DNA from: Paenibacillus pinihumi DSM 23905 = JCM 16419
Lineage (GTDB): Bacteria > Bacillota > Bacilli > Paenibacillales > Paenibacillaceae
DNA length: 64,000 nucleotides
Direction: 5' to 3'
NCBI RefSeq assembly: GCF_000422505.1
Contig: NZ_AULX01000028.1
Span: 55,622-119,621 of the forward strand
The position numbers and the translations under genes were made by a program. The notes under the pieces are model-generated. The model had not been told where the DNA came from. It saw nothing but the letters and a program-made list of their open reading frames with translations, and made no database searches. Positions 34,706-42,454 of the stretch are shown here, piece by piece. Position 1 is the stretch's first letter. Each line of letters starts with the position of its first letter.

Positions 34706-35809
34706 TTAAATGCCCGCCAGCACCTGATACCATACCCCTCTAGGCGAGTACAACCGACTGCGCACCTCATCCCAGCCTCCGAGATAATGAATGTCGAACA
34801 ATCCTTTGGGCTCTGTAAAACGTTCCCCTGCCATTGCCATTACCTTCTCATTCACTGGACGGAAGCCATAATCCATAAACAGCATTTGCGCCTTTTCTCC
34901 GTGCAGGAACTCAATAAATGCCTCGGCGACTTCACGGGAACCATGTTTGTCGACATTCCGGTCAATCAGTGCAGCCGGGTTTTCGATCAGAATCGTGTCT
35001 TCCGGGATCACGATATTGTAATCGATTCCTTGACGGATACGGGCAAGCAGCTCATTTTCATAGGTGACGATGACATCGCCAACTCCATACTCAAAGGCAG
35101 CCATCGATGCGCGGCCGCTCTTGTCCAGTGATTCCACATTCTCATGCACACTTGCCAGGAAACGCTTGGCGTACTCAGGATCAGGCTTTCCGCTCCGCCT
35201 CTCGGATTCCTTCAGGCCCGCTCCATAGATCGCATTAATATCCCACTGTGCCCCGCCTGAGGTCTTCGGGTTTGGATAGAGCACCTTAACTCCCGGCTTG
35301 GTCAGGTCCGTCCAATCCTGAATACCCAGCGGGTTGCCGGCGCGCGTTCCCAGCACGGCTATGGAACGGGTTACCATTCCCTCGGCACCTGCAGCTTTCC
35401 AGTCATGGGTGATCATGCCAGCCTTCTCGATCTTGTCCATATCGCCTTCCATAGCCAGCAGTGTAACATCTGCCTCAAAGCCGCCTATTATGGAGCGTGC
35501 CTGTGTTCCGGAAGCTTCATAGGATTCCTGAAAGACGACAGTCTGACCCGTCCTCTCCTTCCATTCCTTCTTGAACTCGGGGAGCAGGTCAGCGAAGACA
35601 TCCTTGACCACGGAATAAGCCCCGATGACGAGCGTCACATCTCCCTTTTCGGCCACTGGTGTTTTCGCTGGCTCTCCGTTGTCAGAGCAGCCCGCGGCAA
35701 CAACCATTACAAGTGTAATCAGAACAGCGATTAAAGCTTGAGCCTTCCCCCACGGACCTGCACTGCGTCTGTTGTCAGGCTGCAATACATGTTTAAGCTC
35801 AGGTTTCAT
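34706..35809 (-). CDS. sbp: Sulfate/thiosulfate ABC transporter substrate-binding protein
   Basis: 367 residues. Long basic N-region, a hydrophobic core and AAGC (Cys41) as lipobox, so a lipoprotein. The mature part shows the sulfate-binding family blocks NPKTSGGAQWDINAIYGAGL, VGDVIVTYENELLA and DKHGSREVAEAFIEFL. The start at 35809 gives a sensible signal peptide, but no strong ribosome binding site was found; TTG 35833 is an alternative. Downstream of cysTWA on the same strand, separated by 448 nt with two composite hairpins, so its expression may differ from the permease genes. Confidence 0.9.
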   Translation of the reverse strand: MKPELKHVLQPDNRRSAGPWGKAQALIAVLITLVMVVAAGCSDNGEPAKTPVAEKGDVTLVIGAYSVVKDVFADLLPEFKKEWKERTGQTVVFQESYEASGTQARSIIGGFEADVTLLAMEGDMDKIEKAGMITHDWKAAGAEGMVTRSIAVLGTRAGNPLGIQDWTDLTKPGVKVLYPNPKTSGGAQWDINAIYGAGLKESERRSGKPDPEYAKRFLASVHENVESLDKSGRASMAAFEYGVGDVIVTYENELLARIRQGIDYNIVIPEDTILIENPAALIDRNVDKHGSREVAEAFIEFLHGEKAQMLFMDYGFRPVNEKVMAMAGERFTEPKGLFDIHYLGGWDEVRSRLYSPRGVWYQVLAGI

Positions 35810-35877
35810 TGCGGAACACAACACTTTCTTCAAGTTTATGAAAAATTAGTTCACAAAAAATTTCTACTTCGCAAAAG

Positions 35878-36006
35878 CTGCGGGAGGAAGGGTTTCTTCC
35901 GATTGCTGTTAAAGACTGATTTCCCTGATTAGAACACTTAATGGACGGAAATCAGTCTTTAAAGGCAAACACTTCGTTTCTCCAGAAACCCTTCCTCCCT
36001 CCGCAG
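35878..36006 (-). repeat. Composite hairpin element E1
   Basis: Nested palindrome of 129 nt. The inner stem is TTAAAGACTGATTTCC (35909-35924) with GGAAATCAGTCTTTAA (35947-35962), 16 bp perfect. The outer arms are 35878-35895 and 35984-36006, about 18-20 bp with a 3-nt bulge. The internal-loop sequences between outer and inner stems are homologous to those of E2 when E1 is read on the minus strand (22 of 27 and 15 of 17 positions). Confidence 0.85.
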
Positions 36007-36074
36007 TGACTTGTCTGCAACTTGAATTCATATTTATCGTGAATCGCTAATCACATAAGTCAACATCCATTTTC

Positions 36075-36098
36075 CCAGAAAGCAATTCACGTTTCTGG
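36075..36098. repeat. Small hairpin between E1 and E2
   Basis: CCAGAAA (36075-36081) and TTTCTGG (36092-36098) form a 7-bp stem with a 10-nt loop. No T-run follows directly. Confidence 0.4.
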
Positions 36099-36139
36099 TC
36101 ATATAAGTTTTGCTAAAGAAACGAAAGAGGATAGCCAGA

Positions 36140-36251
36140 GTGTGAAAGGATTCTGCAGAAGCGAAGCGCTCGCCTTTGTTCCCGGATTTCCTCCTATCTA
36201 CTTACATTCAGGAAATCCGGGAACAACAGCGATCGAAAGAACCTTTCACAC
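36140..36251 (+). repeat. Composite hairpin element E2
   Basis: Nested palindrome of 112 nt. Outer arms GTGTGAAAGG (36140-36149) and CCTTTCACAC (36242-36251); inner 17-bp perfect stem 36176-36192 with 36210-36226 (TTGTTCCCGGATTTCCT and its complement); 17-nt loop. Conserved internal strands are 36151-36177 (left) and 36225-36241 (right). Related to E1 in opposite orientation. Confidence 0.85.
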
Positions 36252-36281
36252 GACGGCCCTGCTCGACAGTTATTCTAATCA

Positions 36282-37346
36282 CTAAATATGAACAGGCATC
36301 GGGTCTTCCTTGAGCTTGTTCTCCATGATCCAGCTGTCCGTATCGTTGAACAGGTACGCACGGTGGACGAGCACATTCACCTCTTCACCCGGATGGAGCA
36401 CTTCCTTCTCCAATGAGCGGTAGGTAATCAGCGTAACATCTCCGACCTGAACCTCAACCATCCACTCGCTGCCGCGGAAATGAATATGTTTGATGCGGCC
36501 CGTCTCGGTCGCGGATATGATCTTAAATTCGCTCGTCTTACCGACCTCGATGTACTCCGGACGGATCAGCGCCTTGGTGCCCGCCCAGGATGACGCGTCC
36601 TCGAAGCCCTTCAGCTTATGCACCTCGGATACAATCGTCGATTCGCCGATAAAGCTGGCCACGAATTGGGTTTGCGGATTTTTATAAATATCCCATGGCG
36701 TGCCCTTCTGCTCCAGACGTCCCTTGTTAATAATCATAATTTCATCGGCAACCTCAATCGCCTCATCCTGATCATGCGTGACGAAGATGGACGTGATGCC
36801 GAGACGCTCAATCATGTCCTTGAGCCAGGTTCTCAGCTCCTGGCGGATCTTGGCGTCAATCGCAGCGAACGGCTCATCCAGCAGCAGCAATTGTGGCTCC
36901 GGAGCCAGTGCTCTGGCAAAGGCTACACGCTGGCGCTGTCCGCCTGACAACTGATGAGGGTAACGATGCTCAAAACCCTTGAGGCCCGTCAGTTCCACCA
37001 GCGACATGACACGCTCGCGAATCTGATCCTTCGGCTGCTTTTTCACCTTTAACCCGAAAGCAATATTATCGAATACGGTCATATGCTTGAACAATGCATA
37101 GTTCTGGAACACAAAGCCGATCCCGCGCTCCTGCGGCGGCAGATCATTCACCCGTTTGCCATGGAAGACGATATCGCCGGTATCGGGAGTTTCAAGTCCC
37201 GCCAGCATACGGAGAATCGAAGTTTTGCCGCCGCCGCTCGGACCGAGCAGGCCGATCAGACGGCCTTTCTCAATCGTGAAGCTTACATTGTTCACGGCAT
37301 GGAAATCTCCAAAATGCTTGTTTAACTGATTCACTTCAATGTGCAT
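36282..37346 (-). CDS. cysA: Sulfate/thiosulfate ABC transporter ATPase
   Basis: 354 residues. Walker A GPSGGGKTS, signature LSGGQRQR, Walker B LLLLDEPFAAID, switch FVTHDQDEA. The C-terminal TOBE-like regulatory domain (about 240-350) ends in VHRAYLFND. It starts 4 nt after the cysW stop. Energises the CysTW importer with Sbp. It is the gene before the composite hairpins. Confidence 0.93.
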   Translation of the reverse strand: MHIEVNQLNKHFGDFHAVNNVSFTIEKGRLIGLLGPSGGGKTSILRMLAGLETPDTGDIVFHGKRVNDLPPQERGIGFVFQNYALFKHMTVFDNIAFGLKVKKQPKDQIRERVMSLVELTGLKGFEHRYPHQLSGGQRQRVAFARALAPEPQLLLLDEPFAAIDAKIRQELRTWLKDMIERLGITSIFVTHDQDEAIEVADEIMIINKGRLEQKGTPWDIYKNPQTQFVASFIGESTIVSEVHKLKGFEDASSWAGTKALIRPEYIEVGKTSEFKIISATETGRIKHIHFRGSEWMVEVQVGDVTLITYRSLEKEVLHPGEEVNVLVHRAYLFNDTDSWIMENKLKEDPMPVHI

Positions 37347-37349
37347 AAC

Positions 37350-38144
37350 TTAATGCCCCTTTCGCTTTTTGGCCCATTCCATGAGAAGAAGCAATGCAAT
37401 CGATATTGTTGCCAGCACAAGTGCTACACTGTTGGCCGCAAGCACATTAAAATTTTCCACATCCTGATATACCAGCGTCGTTGCGGTCTGTGTCTTGTTC
37501 ATAATATTCCCTGAAACGACCAGCACAGCTCCGAACTCGCCCATCGAGCGTGCTACCGTCAGCACAACCCCGTAAATAACACCCCAGCGTATCGCCGGCC
37601 AGGTCACCTTCCAGAAGGTATACCAGGAATAAGCGCCAAGCGTAGAGGCCGCTTCCTCCTGCTGGGAGCCAATCTCCTGCAGTACCGGCATAACCTCCCG
37701 GACCATAAGCGGAAAGGTAACAAACAACGTAGCCAGTACCATTCCCGGCAGCGCATAGACGACCTTGAACCCGGAGTCCTCAAAGAAGGAACCGATCACC
37801 GTATGAGGCCCGAGCAGCAGCACAATCATCAAGCCGCCGATAACAGGAGACACCGCAAACGGCAAGTCGACAAGACTGTTCAAAAACTGCTTGATTCGCG
37901 GACCCAACCAGGTCGCGCGTACCAGATAGATCGCCAGCATGACCCCGAAAATCGTATTAATGAGTGTTACAAGAACTACAATCGTCCCCGTCATCTGCAG
38001 CGCATGCAGCGATTGCGGCCGGCTGAGCGCTTTGATAAAGCCCTCCCAGCCTTCGGCCCAGGAACCGTAAAAAATCCGGATTAATGGAATAATAAGCAAA
38101 ATGATAAAGACAAGGTAAGTCAGCGTAATCCACAGTTTCTTCAT
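37350..38144 (-). CDS. cysW: Sulfate ABC transporter permease
   Basis: 264 residues with six helices. The signature LPFAVSPVIGGLMIVLLLGP and the EAA loop (EEAASTLGAYSWYTFWKVTW) are diagnostic of the CysW branch. ATG 38144 overlaps the cysT stop by 4 nt and has AGGAGGG upstream; the longer frame is not supported. Confidence 0.93.
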   Translation of the reverse strand: MKKLWITLTYLVFIILLIIPLIRIFYGSWAEGWEGFIKALSRPQSLHALQMTGTIVVLVTLINTIFGVMLAIYLVRATWLGPRIKQFLNSLVDLPFAVSPVIGGLMIVLLLGPHTVIGSFFEDSGFKVVYALPGMVLATLFVTFPLMVREVMPVLQEIGSQQEEAASTLGAYSWYTFWKVTWPAIRWGVIYGVVLTVARSMGEFGAVLVVSGNIMNKTQTATTLVYQDVENFNVLAANSVALVLATISIALLLLMEWAKKRKGH

Positions 38145-38956
38145 TTGCCGGCCCTCCTGGATTGAATCGCGTTCACGATCCATAAAATCAGGAAGGATAA
38201 TGTCAACAGCAAAATCGATACGGAAGCTGCGCCTTGCGGATTGTCACTCTCCACCTCGCCAAATATAAATACAGATGCGATCAGCGTCTTGCCCGGAATA
38301 TTGCCGGCTACCAGCACAACTGCGCCGAACTCGGCCAGTGATCTGGAAAATGCCAGCATCCCTCCGCTGATAATACCCGGCAAAATTGCAGGTAAAATGA
38401 CCTGAAAGAAGGTTCGCAGCTTCGAAGCACCCATCGTATAGGCAGCTTCTTCCTCAGATTTGTCCATCTCTTCCAGCAAAGGCTGCACAGCCCGGATAAC
38501 GAAAGGGAAGGTGACGAACACCATCGCGATCACAATCGCCGGCTCATGAAACACAATCTCGAATCCGAGTCTCCCCGCGATATTCCCGACAAAACTGTTC
38601 GGTCCGAGCAGCAGCAAAATCATCAGTCCCCCAACCGCTGTCGGCAGCGCAAACGGGAGATCGACAAGACTGTTCAGGATACTTCTTCCCCAAAACTTGT
38701 ACCGGATCAGCACCCAGCCAATCATCGTTCCAATTAATACATTAATAGCGGTTGCAATTACAGATAAACGTACGGTCAGCAGCACGGACTTCCACGCCAG
38801 CGGATCGCTGACACTGCTCCAAAATGGTTCCCAGCCGCTTGAAAATGATTGCGTGTAAATTCCAATAATGGGCAATACAATCAAAACCACGAAATAAAGC
38901 ATTACTGTGCTTCGGAAGCCAAAGCTCCACCAGCGGCTGCGAAACATCAAATTCAC
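38141..38956 (-). CDS. cysT: Sulfate ABC transporter permease
   Basis: 271 residues with six helices. SLVDLPFALPTAVGGLMILL and the EAA-like loop EEEAAYTMGASKLRTFFQVI mark CysT/CysU. GTG 38956 lies 10 nt after a G-run; ATG 38947 (MFRSR) is an alternative. First gene of cysTWA, preceded by a sigma-A-type promoter and a dyad operator. Confidence 0.92.
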   Translation of the reverse strand: MNLMFRSRWWSFGFRSTVMLYFVVLIVLPIIGIYTQSFSSGWEPFWSSVSDPLAWKSVLLTVRLSVIATAINVLIGTMIGWVLIRYKFWGRSILNSLVDLPFALPTAVGGLMILLLLGPNSFVGNIAGRLGFEIVFHEPAIVIAMVFVTFPFVIRAVQPLLEEMDKSEEEAAYTMGASKLRTFFQVILPAILPGIISGGMLAFSRSLAEFGAVVLVAGNIPGKTLIASVFIFGEVESDNPQGAASVSILLLTLSFLILWIVNAIQSRRAGK

Positions 38957-39021
38957 TCTTGTCTAACCCCCCAGATCTTCGGCAGTCCGATCAACCTGCA
39001 TCATACTCTGTTTGCACGCAT

Positions 39022-39046
39022 AATTCCTATTAACTTACTAGGTATT
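39022..39046 (-). promoter_or_regulatory. Dyad operator at cysT promoter
   Basis: AATTCCTATTAACTTACTAG (39022-39041) plus GTATT; 10 of 12 symmetric positions pair across the 25-nt element. It starts 7 nt after the -10, where a repressor would block initiation. Related to the motif before ssuA. An Rrf2-type (CymR-like) site is my inference. Confidence 0.6.
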
Positions 39047-39052
39047 TATATT

Positions 39053-39082
39053 AATGTAGCAGAACGACAGCTCTATCGTCAA
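39053..39082 (-). promoter_or_regulatory. Sigma-A-type promoter of cysTWA
   Basis: On the minus strand: TTGACG (39077-39082), an 18-nt spacer and TACATT (39053-39058). The predicted start near 39046 falls in the dyad operator. Confidence 0.55.
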
Positions 39083-39119
39083 TCCTAAAATTGCAAAAAA
39101 TTAAATCTCTACCCATCTT

Positions 39120-39246
39120 ATTGTTGTCCAAGCCTAAATGGTGACGTGATGGTTGAGCAATTCAGGTATCCCGGCTACGCGGGGCTTGGCCCCTCCCGCG
39201 ACCGGACTTCAACCGGCTAGAAGATGCGTGTTTGCCGGGCACGCAA
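39120..39246 (-). ncRNA. GC-rich structured region, weakly cobalamin-riboswitch-like
   Basis: A GC-rich island in AT-rich flanks. On the minus strand it reads, in order, GTGCCCGGCAAACACGC, then GCCGGTTGAAGTCCGG, then a CGCGGG/CCCCGCG hairpin, then AGCCGGGATACCTG. The second and last blocks resemble the conserved pieces of cobalamin riboswitches, but the B12-box-like GCCACTG is absent. It lies upstream of the predicted cysT start site and 1-9 nt after a terminator, so its transcription is unclear. Confidence 0.3.
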
Positions 39247-39279
39247 CATAAAAAAGAACCGGCCCTTAAAGCCGGTTCT
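39247..39279 (-). terminator. Terminator of DUF4383 gene
   Basis: AGAACCGGC (39255-39263) pairs with GCCGGTTCT (39271-39279). Reading leftward, a TTTTTT tract follows at 39249-39254. Confidence 0.85.
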
Positions 39280-39329
39280 CGTTGATCGTTCAATATAAAG
39301 CTGTCCAGCAAGCTCGCTGTATGGACACA

Positions 39330-39707
39330 CTACACGGTCTTGGAATATCTGGATGGCGCCTGCGACTCCACCATGACGTAACCGAAATAGAGTCCGGCCG
39401 CCCCGATAATAAAATGCAACACGTTATCCGACAAGCCGACTGCCATCAGACCGAACAGGTCCTTGATGAAAAAGCCGAGCACTGCAAGCACGATAAATAC
39501 AATACCCAGCACCTGGGCGTAACGATAGGCATAGCCGTTATGAGAGGCCGCAAGCACGCCAAGCACGCCAAACACCAAATGAACGACACTATGTGTCACA
39601 TCCAGGTGAAACAGGCCAAACAGATGACTGGTAAAGAAACCAAGCGTCCCAAGCAGCAACAATACGATACCGGACAAGGCCGCAAATCGTCTTACCGCAA
39701 TCGCCAT
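39330..39707 (-). CDS. DUF4383 four-helix membrane protein
   Basis: 125 residues with four hydrophobic helices separated by short loops (HSVVHLVFGVLGVLAASH and DNVLHFIIGAAGLYFGY are two similar His-containing helices, suggesting an internal repeat). This fits the DUF4383 family of small membrane proteins of unknown function. ATG 39707 has GAGGAGGA about 7 nt upstream. Monocistronic, with a clear terminator. Confidence 0.75.
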   Translation of the reverse strand: MAIAVRRFAALSGIVLLLLGTLGFFTSHLFGLFHLDVTHSVVHLVFGVLGVLAASHNGYAYRYAQVLGIVFIVLAVLGFFIKDLFGLMAVGLSDNVLHFIIGAAGLYFGYVMVESQAPSRYSKTV

Positions 39708-39800
39708 CACGGATTCCTCCTCATTATGCTCCTATAATAGGAAAGGGCATGCTGCCCCTATACAAGACCCTATTCGCAGCAAAAGAGAATAATGCTTGGG

Positions 39801-40433
39801 CTATCTTCCAAGGGTAAAATATTTCGTCTCCCCTTGTACAATAACAGCTTGTCCCTGTGTAAAGTCGGTCAGCCATGCCGTGAAGCGGTCAGCTTCCGGC
39901 TCCTCAGGCAGACAAGTAATGGTCACCTTGTCCGTGAATTCTGTTCCCCCAAGCCGCAGGCTGCGCTGATGGAATTCATTCTCCAGCTTGCCGTACCACG
40001 TATAGTCCACCTCGACGACAACCTCACGGTGCAGCACTTTGACGATAGGCTGCGCCGCTTCGATACCAACAACAGCACCATCTGTGTACGCCCGGATCAG
40101 ACCGCCTGCACCCAGCATGATGCCGCCGAAGTAGCGGGTAACGACAATGGCTACATTTTTGAGCTGCTGGTTCTTGATGACCTCCAGTATCGGCTTGCCT
40201 GCAGTACCGCTAGGCTCGCCGTCATCGGACTGCTTCTGGATTTCATCCCGCTCGCCAATCATATAGGCAGAGCAATTATGCGTAGCGTTCCAGTGCTGCT
40301 TCTTGATCTCCTCAATGAAGGCAATCGCCTCGTCCTCACTGGCTACCGGCCGGGCATGACCGATGAATCGTGATTTCCTGATGACGATCTCCTTGATTCC
40401 GGGGCCAGACAGCGTCTTGTAACGTTCCAGCAT
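39801..40433 (-). CDS. YigZ/IMPACT family protein
   Basis: 210 residues. N-terminal UPF0029/IMPACT domain with DDGEPSGTAGKPIL and VVTRYFGGIMLGAGGLIRAY, then a C-terminal DUF1949-type domain (about 140-205). Bacterial members (YigZ, Bacillus YvyE) have no firmly established biochemical function; eukaryotic IMPACT acts in translation control. Follows pgi on the same strand after 39 nt. Confidence 0.88.
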   Translation of the reverse strand: MLERYKTLSGPGIKEIVIRKSRFIGHARPVASEDEAIAFIEEIKKQHWNATHNCSAYMIGERDEIQKQSDDGEPSGTAGKPILEVIKNQQLKNVAIVVTRYFGGIMLGAGGLIRAYTDGAVVGIEAAQPIVKVLHREVVVEVDYTWYGKLENEFHQRSLRLGGTEFTDKVTITCLPEEPEADRFTAWLTDFTQGQAVIVQGETKYFTLGR

Positions 40434-40472
40434 CAGATCACTCTCCCTGGCCTCTAAGCAGAAACAAACGGC

Positions 40473-41822
40473 CTACAGGCGCGCTTCCAGCTCAGCTTTT
40501 TCTTTTTCATAGCCCGGTTTGCCCAGGAGTGCGAACATATTTTTCTTGTATGCTTCTACACCCGGCTGGTCAAACGGATTTACTCCCATCAGGTAGCCGC
40601 TGATGCCGCAAGCTTTCTCGAAGAAGTATACCAGGTAGCCGAATGTGTAAGGCGTCATATCTTTAATGTTAACGATCAGGTTCGGTACATTGCCGTCTGT
40701 ATGCGCCAGCAATGTTCCTTCAAATGCTTTTTTGTTGACGAAATCCATCGTCTTGCCTTCCAGGAAGTTAAGTCCGTCCAGATCGTCAGGGTCATTGCCG
40801 ATTGTAATCTGGTCGGACACCTCGCCTACCTGAATTACTGTCTCGATCAGGTTGCGTGTTCCCTCCTGAACGAATTGGCCCATGGAGTGCAAATCTGTGG
40901 AGAAGTCAACGGATGCCGGGTACAGGCCTTTATTGTCTTTCCCTTCGCTCTCGCCGAACAATTGCTTCCACCATTCAGATACGAAGTGCAGGGACGGCTC
41001 ATAGTTGACGAGAATTTCGATTGCTTTGCCCTTACGGTACAGCGCATTACGGGCTGCAGCGTACTGGTAGCTTTCATTCTCGGACAGATTCGGGTTGCTG
41101 TATTCTACAGCTGCGTCAGCCGCACCTTGCATCATGGCATCAATGTCTACACCTGCAGTTGCAATCGGCAGCAAACCTACAGCCGTCAATACCGAGTAGC
41201 GTCCGCCAACATCATCAGGAATGATGAAGGATTCGTAGCCTTCTTCTGTTGCCAGCTTTTTCAATGCGCCTTTCGCCTGGTCAGTCGTTGCATAAATGCG
41301 TTTGCGAGCTTCTTCCTTGCCGTATTTCTTCTCCAGCTCCGCACGGAAAATACGGAACGCAATCGCTGGCTCTGTCGTCGTACCGGATTTGGAGATGACG
41401 TTGATGGACCAGTTTTTGCCTTCAAGCACCTGCAGCAGGTGGGTTACATAGGTGGAGCTGATGTTGTTGCCTGCGAAGAATACTTGTGGCGTCTTGCGCT
41501 CTCCGGCAGGAAGAATATTATAGAAGGAATGCGTCAGCATTTCGATTGCCGCACGCGCCCCCAGATAGGAACCGCCGATGCCGATTACAATCAGCACTTC
41601 GGAGTCGGATTGAATTTTGGCCGCGGCTTGCTTGATGCGCGCGAACTCTTCTTTGTCATACTTGGAAGGCAGATCAACCCAGCCAATATAATCAGAACCT
41701 GTTCCTGTGCCGTTATGTAATTGTTCATGGGCAACGCGTACCGCGCCCTCCAAATAATCAATTTCATGCTGGCCCACAAAAGGCAGTGCTTTACTATAGT
41801 CAAACGATACAGCTTTACTCAT
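40473..41822 (-). CDS. pgi: Glucose-6-phosphate isomerase
   Basis: Interconverts glucose 6-phosphate and fructose 6-phosphate. The 449-residue size is typical for Bacillota. Motifs [32 protein letters not shown] (phosphate-binding SIS region) and [20 protein letters not shown] are visible. The start at 41822 has GGAGG just upstream. Together with tkt in this window it covers central sugar-phosphate metabolism, but they are not linked. Confidence 0.95.
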   Translation of the reverse strand: MSKAVSFDYSKALPFVGQHEIDYLEGAVRVAHEQLHNGTGTGSDYIGWVDLPSKYDKEEFARIKQAAAKIQSDSEVLIVIGIGGSYLGARAAIEMLTHSFYNILPAGERKTPQVFFAGNNISSTYVTHLLQVLEGKNWSINVISKSGTTTEPAIAFRIFRAELEKKYGKEEARKRIYATTDQAKGALKKLATEEGYESFIIPDDVGGRYSVLTAVGLLPIATAGVDIDAMMQGAADAAVEYSNPNLSENESYQYAAARNALYRKGKAIEILVNYEPSLHFVSEWWKQLFGESEGKDNKGLYPASVDFSTDLHSMGQFVQEGTRNLIETVIQVGEVSDQITIGNDPDDLDGLNFLEGKTMDFVNKKAFEGTLLAHTDGNVPNLIVNIKDMTPYTFGYLVYFFEKACGISGYLMGVNPFDQPGVEAYKKNMFALLGKPGYEKEKAELEARL

Positions 41823-42454
41823 AATCGTAAACCTCCTTCATTTCTTTACAGGGTACGTGAAGCATAACAATTATTGCCTGCAGCCCGTCCCTTAATACTA
41901 GGATTAGAATAATGGATTTCGGGTGTAAACACAAGGGAAAGAGCAGGGAAAGATGGGCAGAAAGGTTTAGCACATCTTTCGCCTGCCAGTTACACCATCG
42001 GGTTTTACCCTGTTCAATTCATAATGAAGTCCATATTATTGAAGCAGATCGATTAGAAGATAAGAACCCTGTCAGTAGACATATTTAACCCTTCACTAAA
42101 TAATAAGGTTTTGTAATAATAAATGTAACTTCTAATACCCTCGACAGTTTACCATATTTAATTCCGCGATTCTGTTAGCTTCCAGATCCACAATATCCAA
42201 CTATTAGACCCCCATTGTTGTTATCTTATTTATGCTCCCAGTACTCCTCAATCTTAGTTTTCTCTATCCTTATGCCATTCCACTCTCTCACACATCTCAT
42301 TTCTGATTGAAAGGCTGTACAGCAATACAATATAGCTTGGCCCGTTTTGCGTTTCTGGAACCACTCTGTCAAGGAGGTGATGCCTGGAAGAAATGTGGGA
42401 ACGACAGCATTTTGATAGGTCATAAACTATTCGACATGAAAAGGAGTGTGCTTC
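41823..42454. other. Intergenic region pgi to chitinase
   Basis: About 630 nt, AT-rich. A minus-strand open frame of 65 codons (42226-42423) has no ribosome binding site or recognisable domain. A perfect AAGGAGGTGAT at 42371-42381 precedes a very short frame (see findings). The true chitinase ribosome binding site is AAAGGAG at 42440-42446. No terminator or structured RNA was recognised. Confidence 0.5.

Noticed and set aside
40701..41720. 339-codon plus-strand frame opposite pgi
   Set aside because: Shadow frame of a highly conserved enzyme; composition (Cys, Phe, Arg rich) is typical of antisense reading.
42226..42423. 65-codon minus-strand frame between pgi and chitinase
   Set aside because: No ribosome binding site, no recognisable domain, unusual Cys-rich middle and no partner gene; more likely chance or a decayed remnant.
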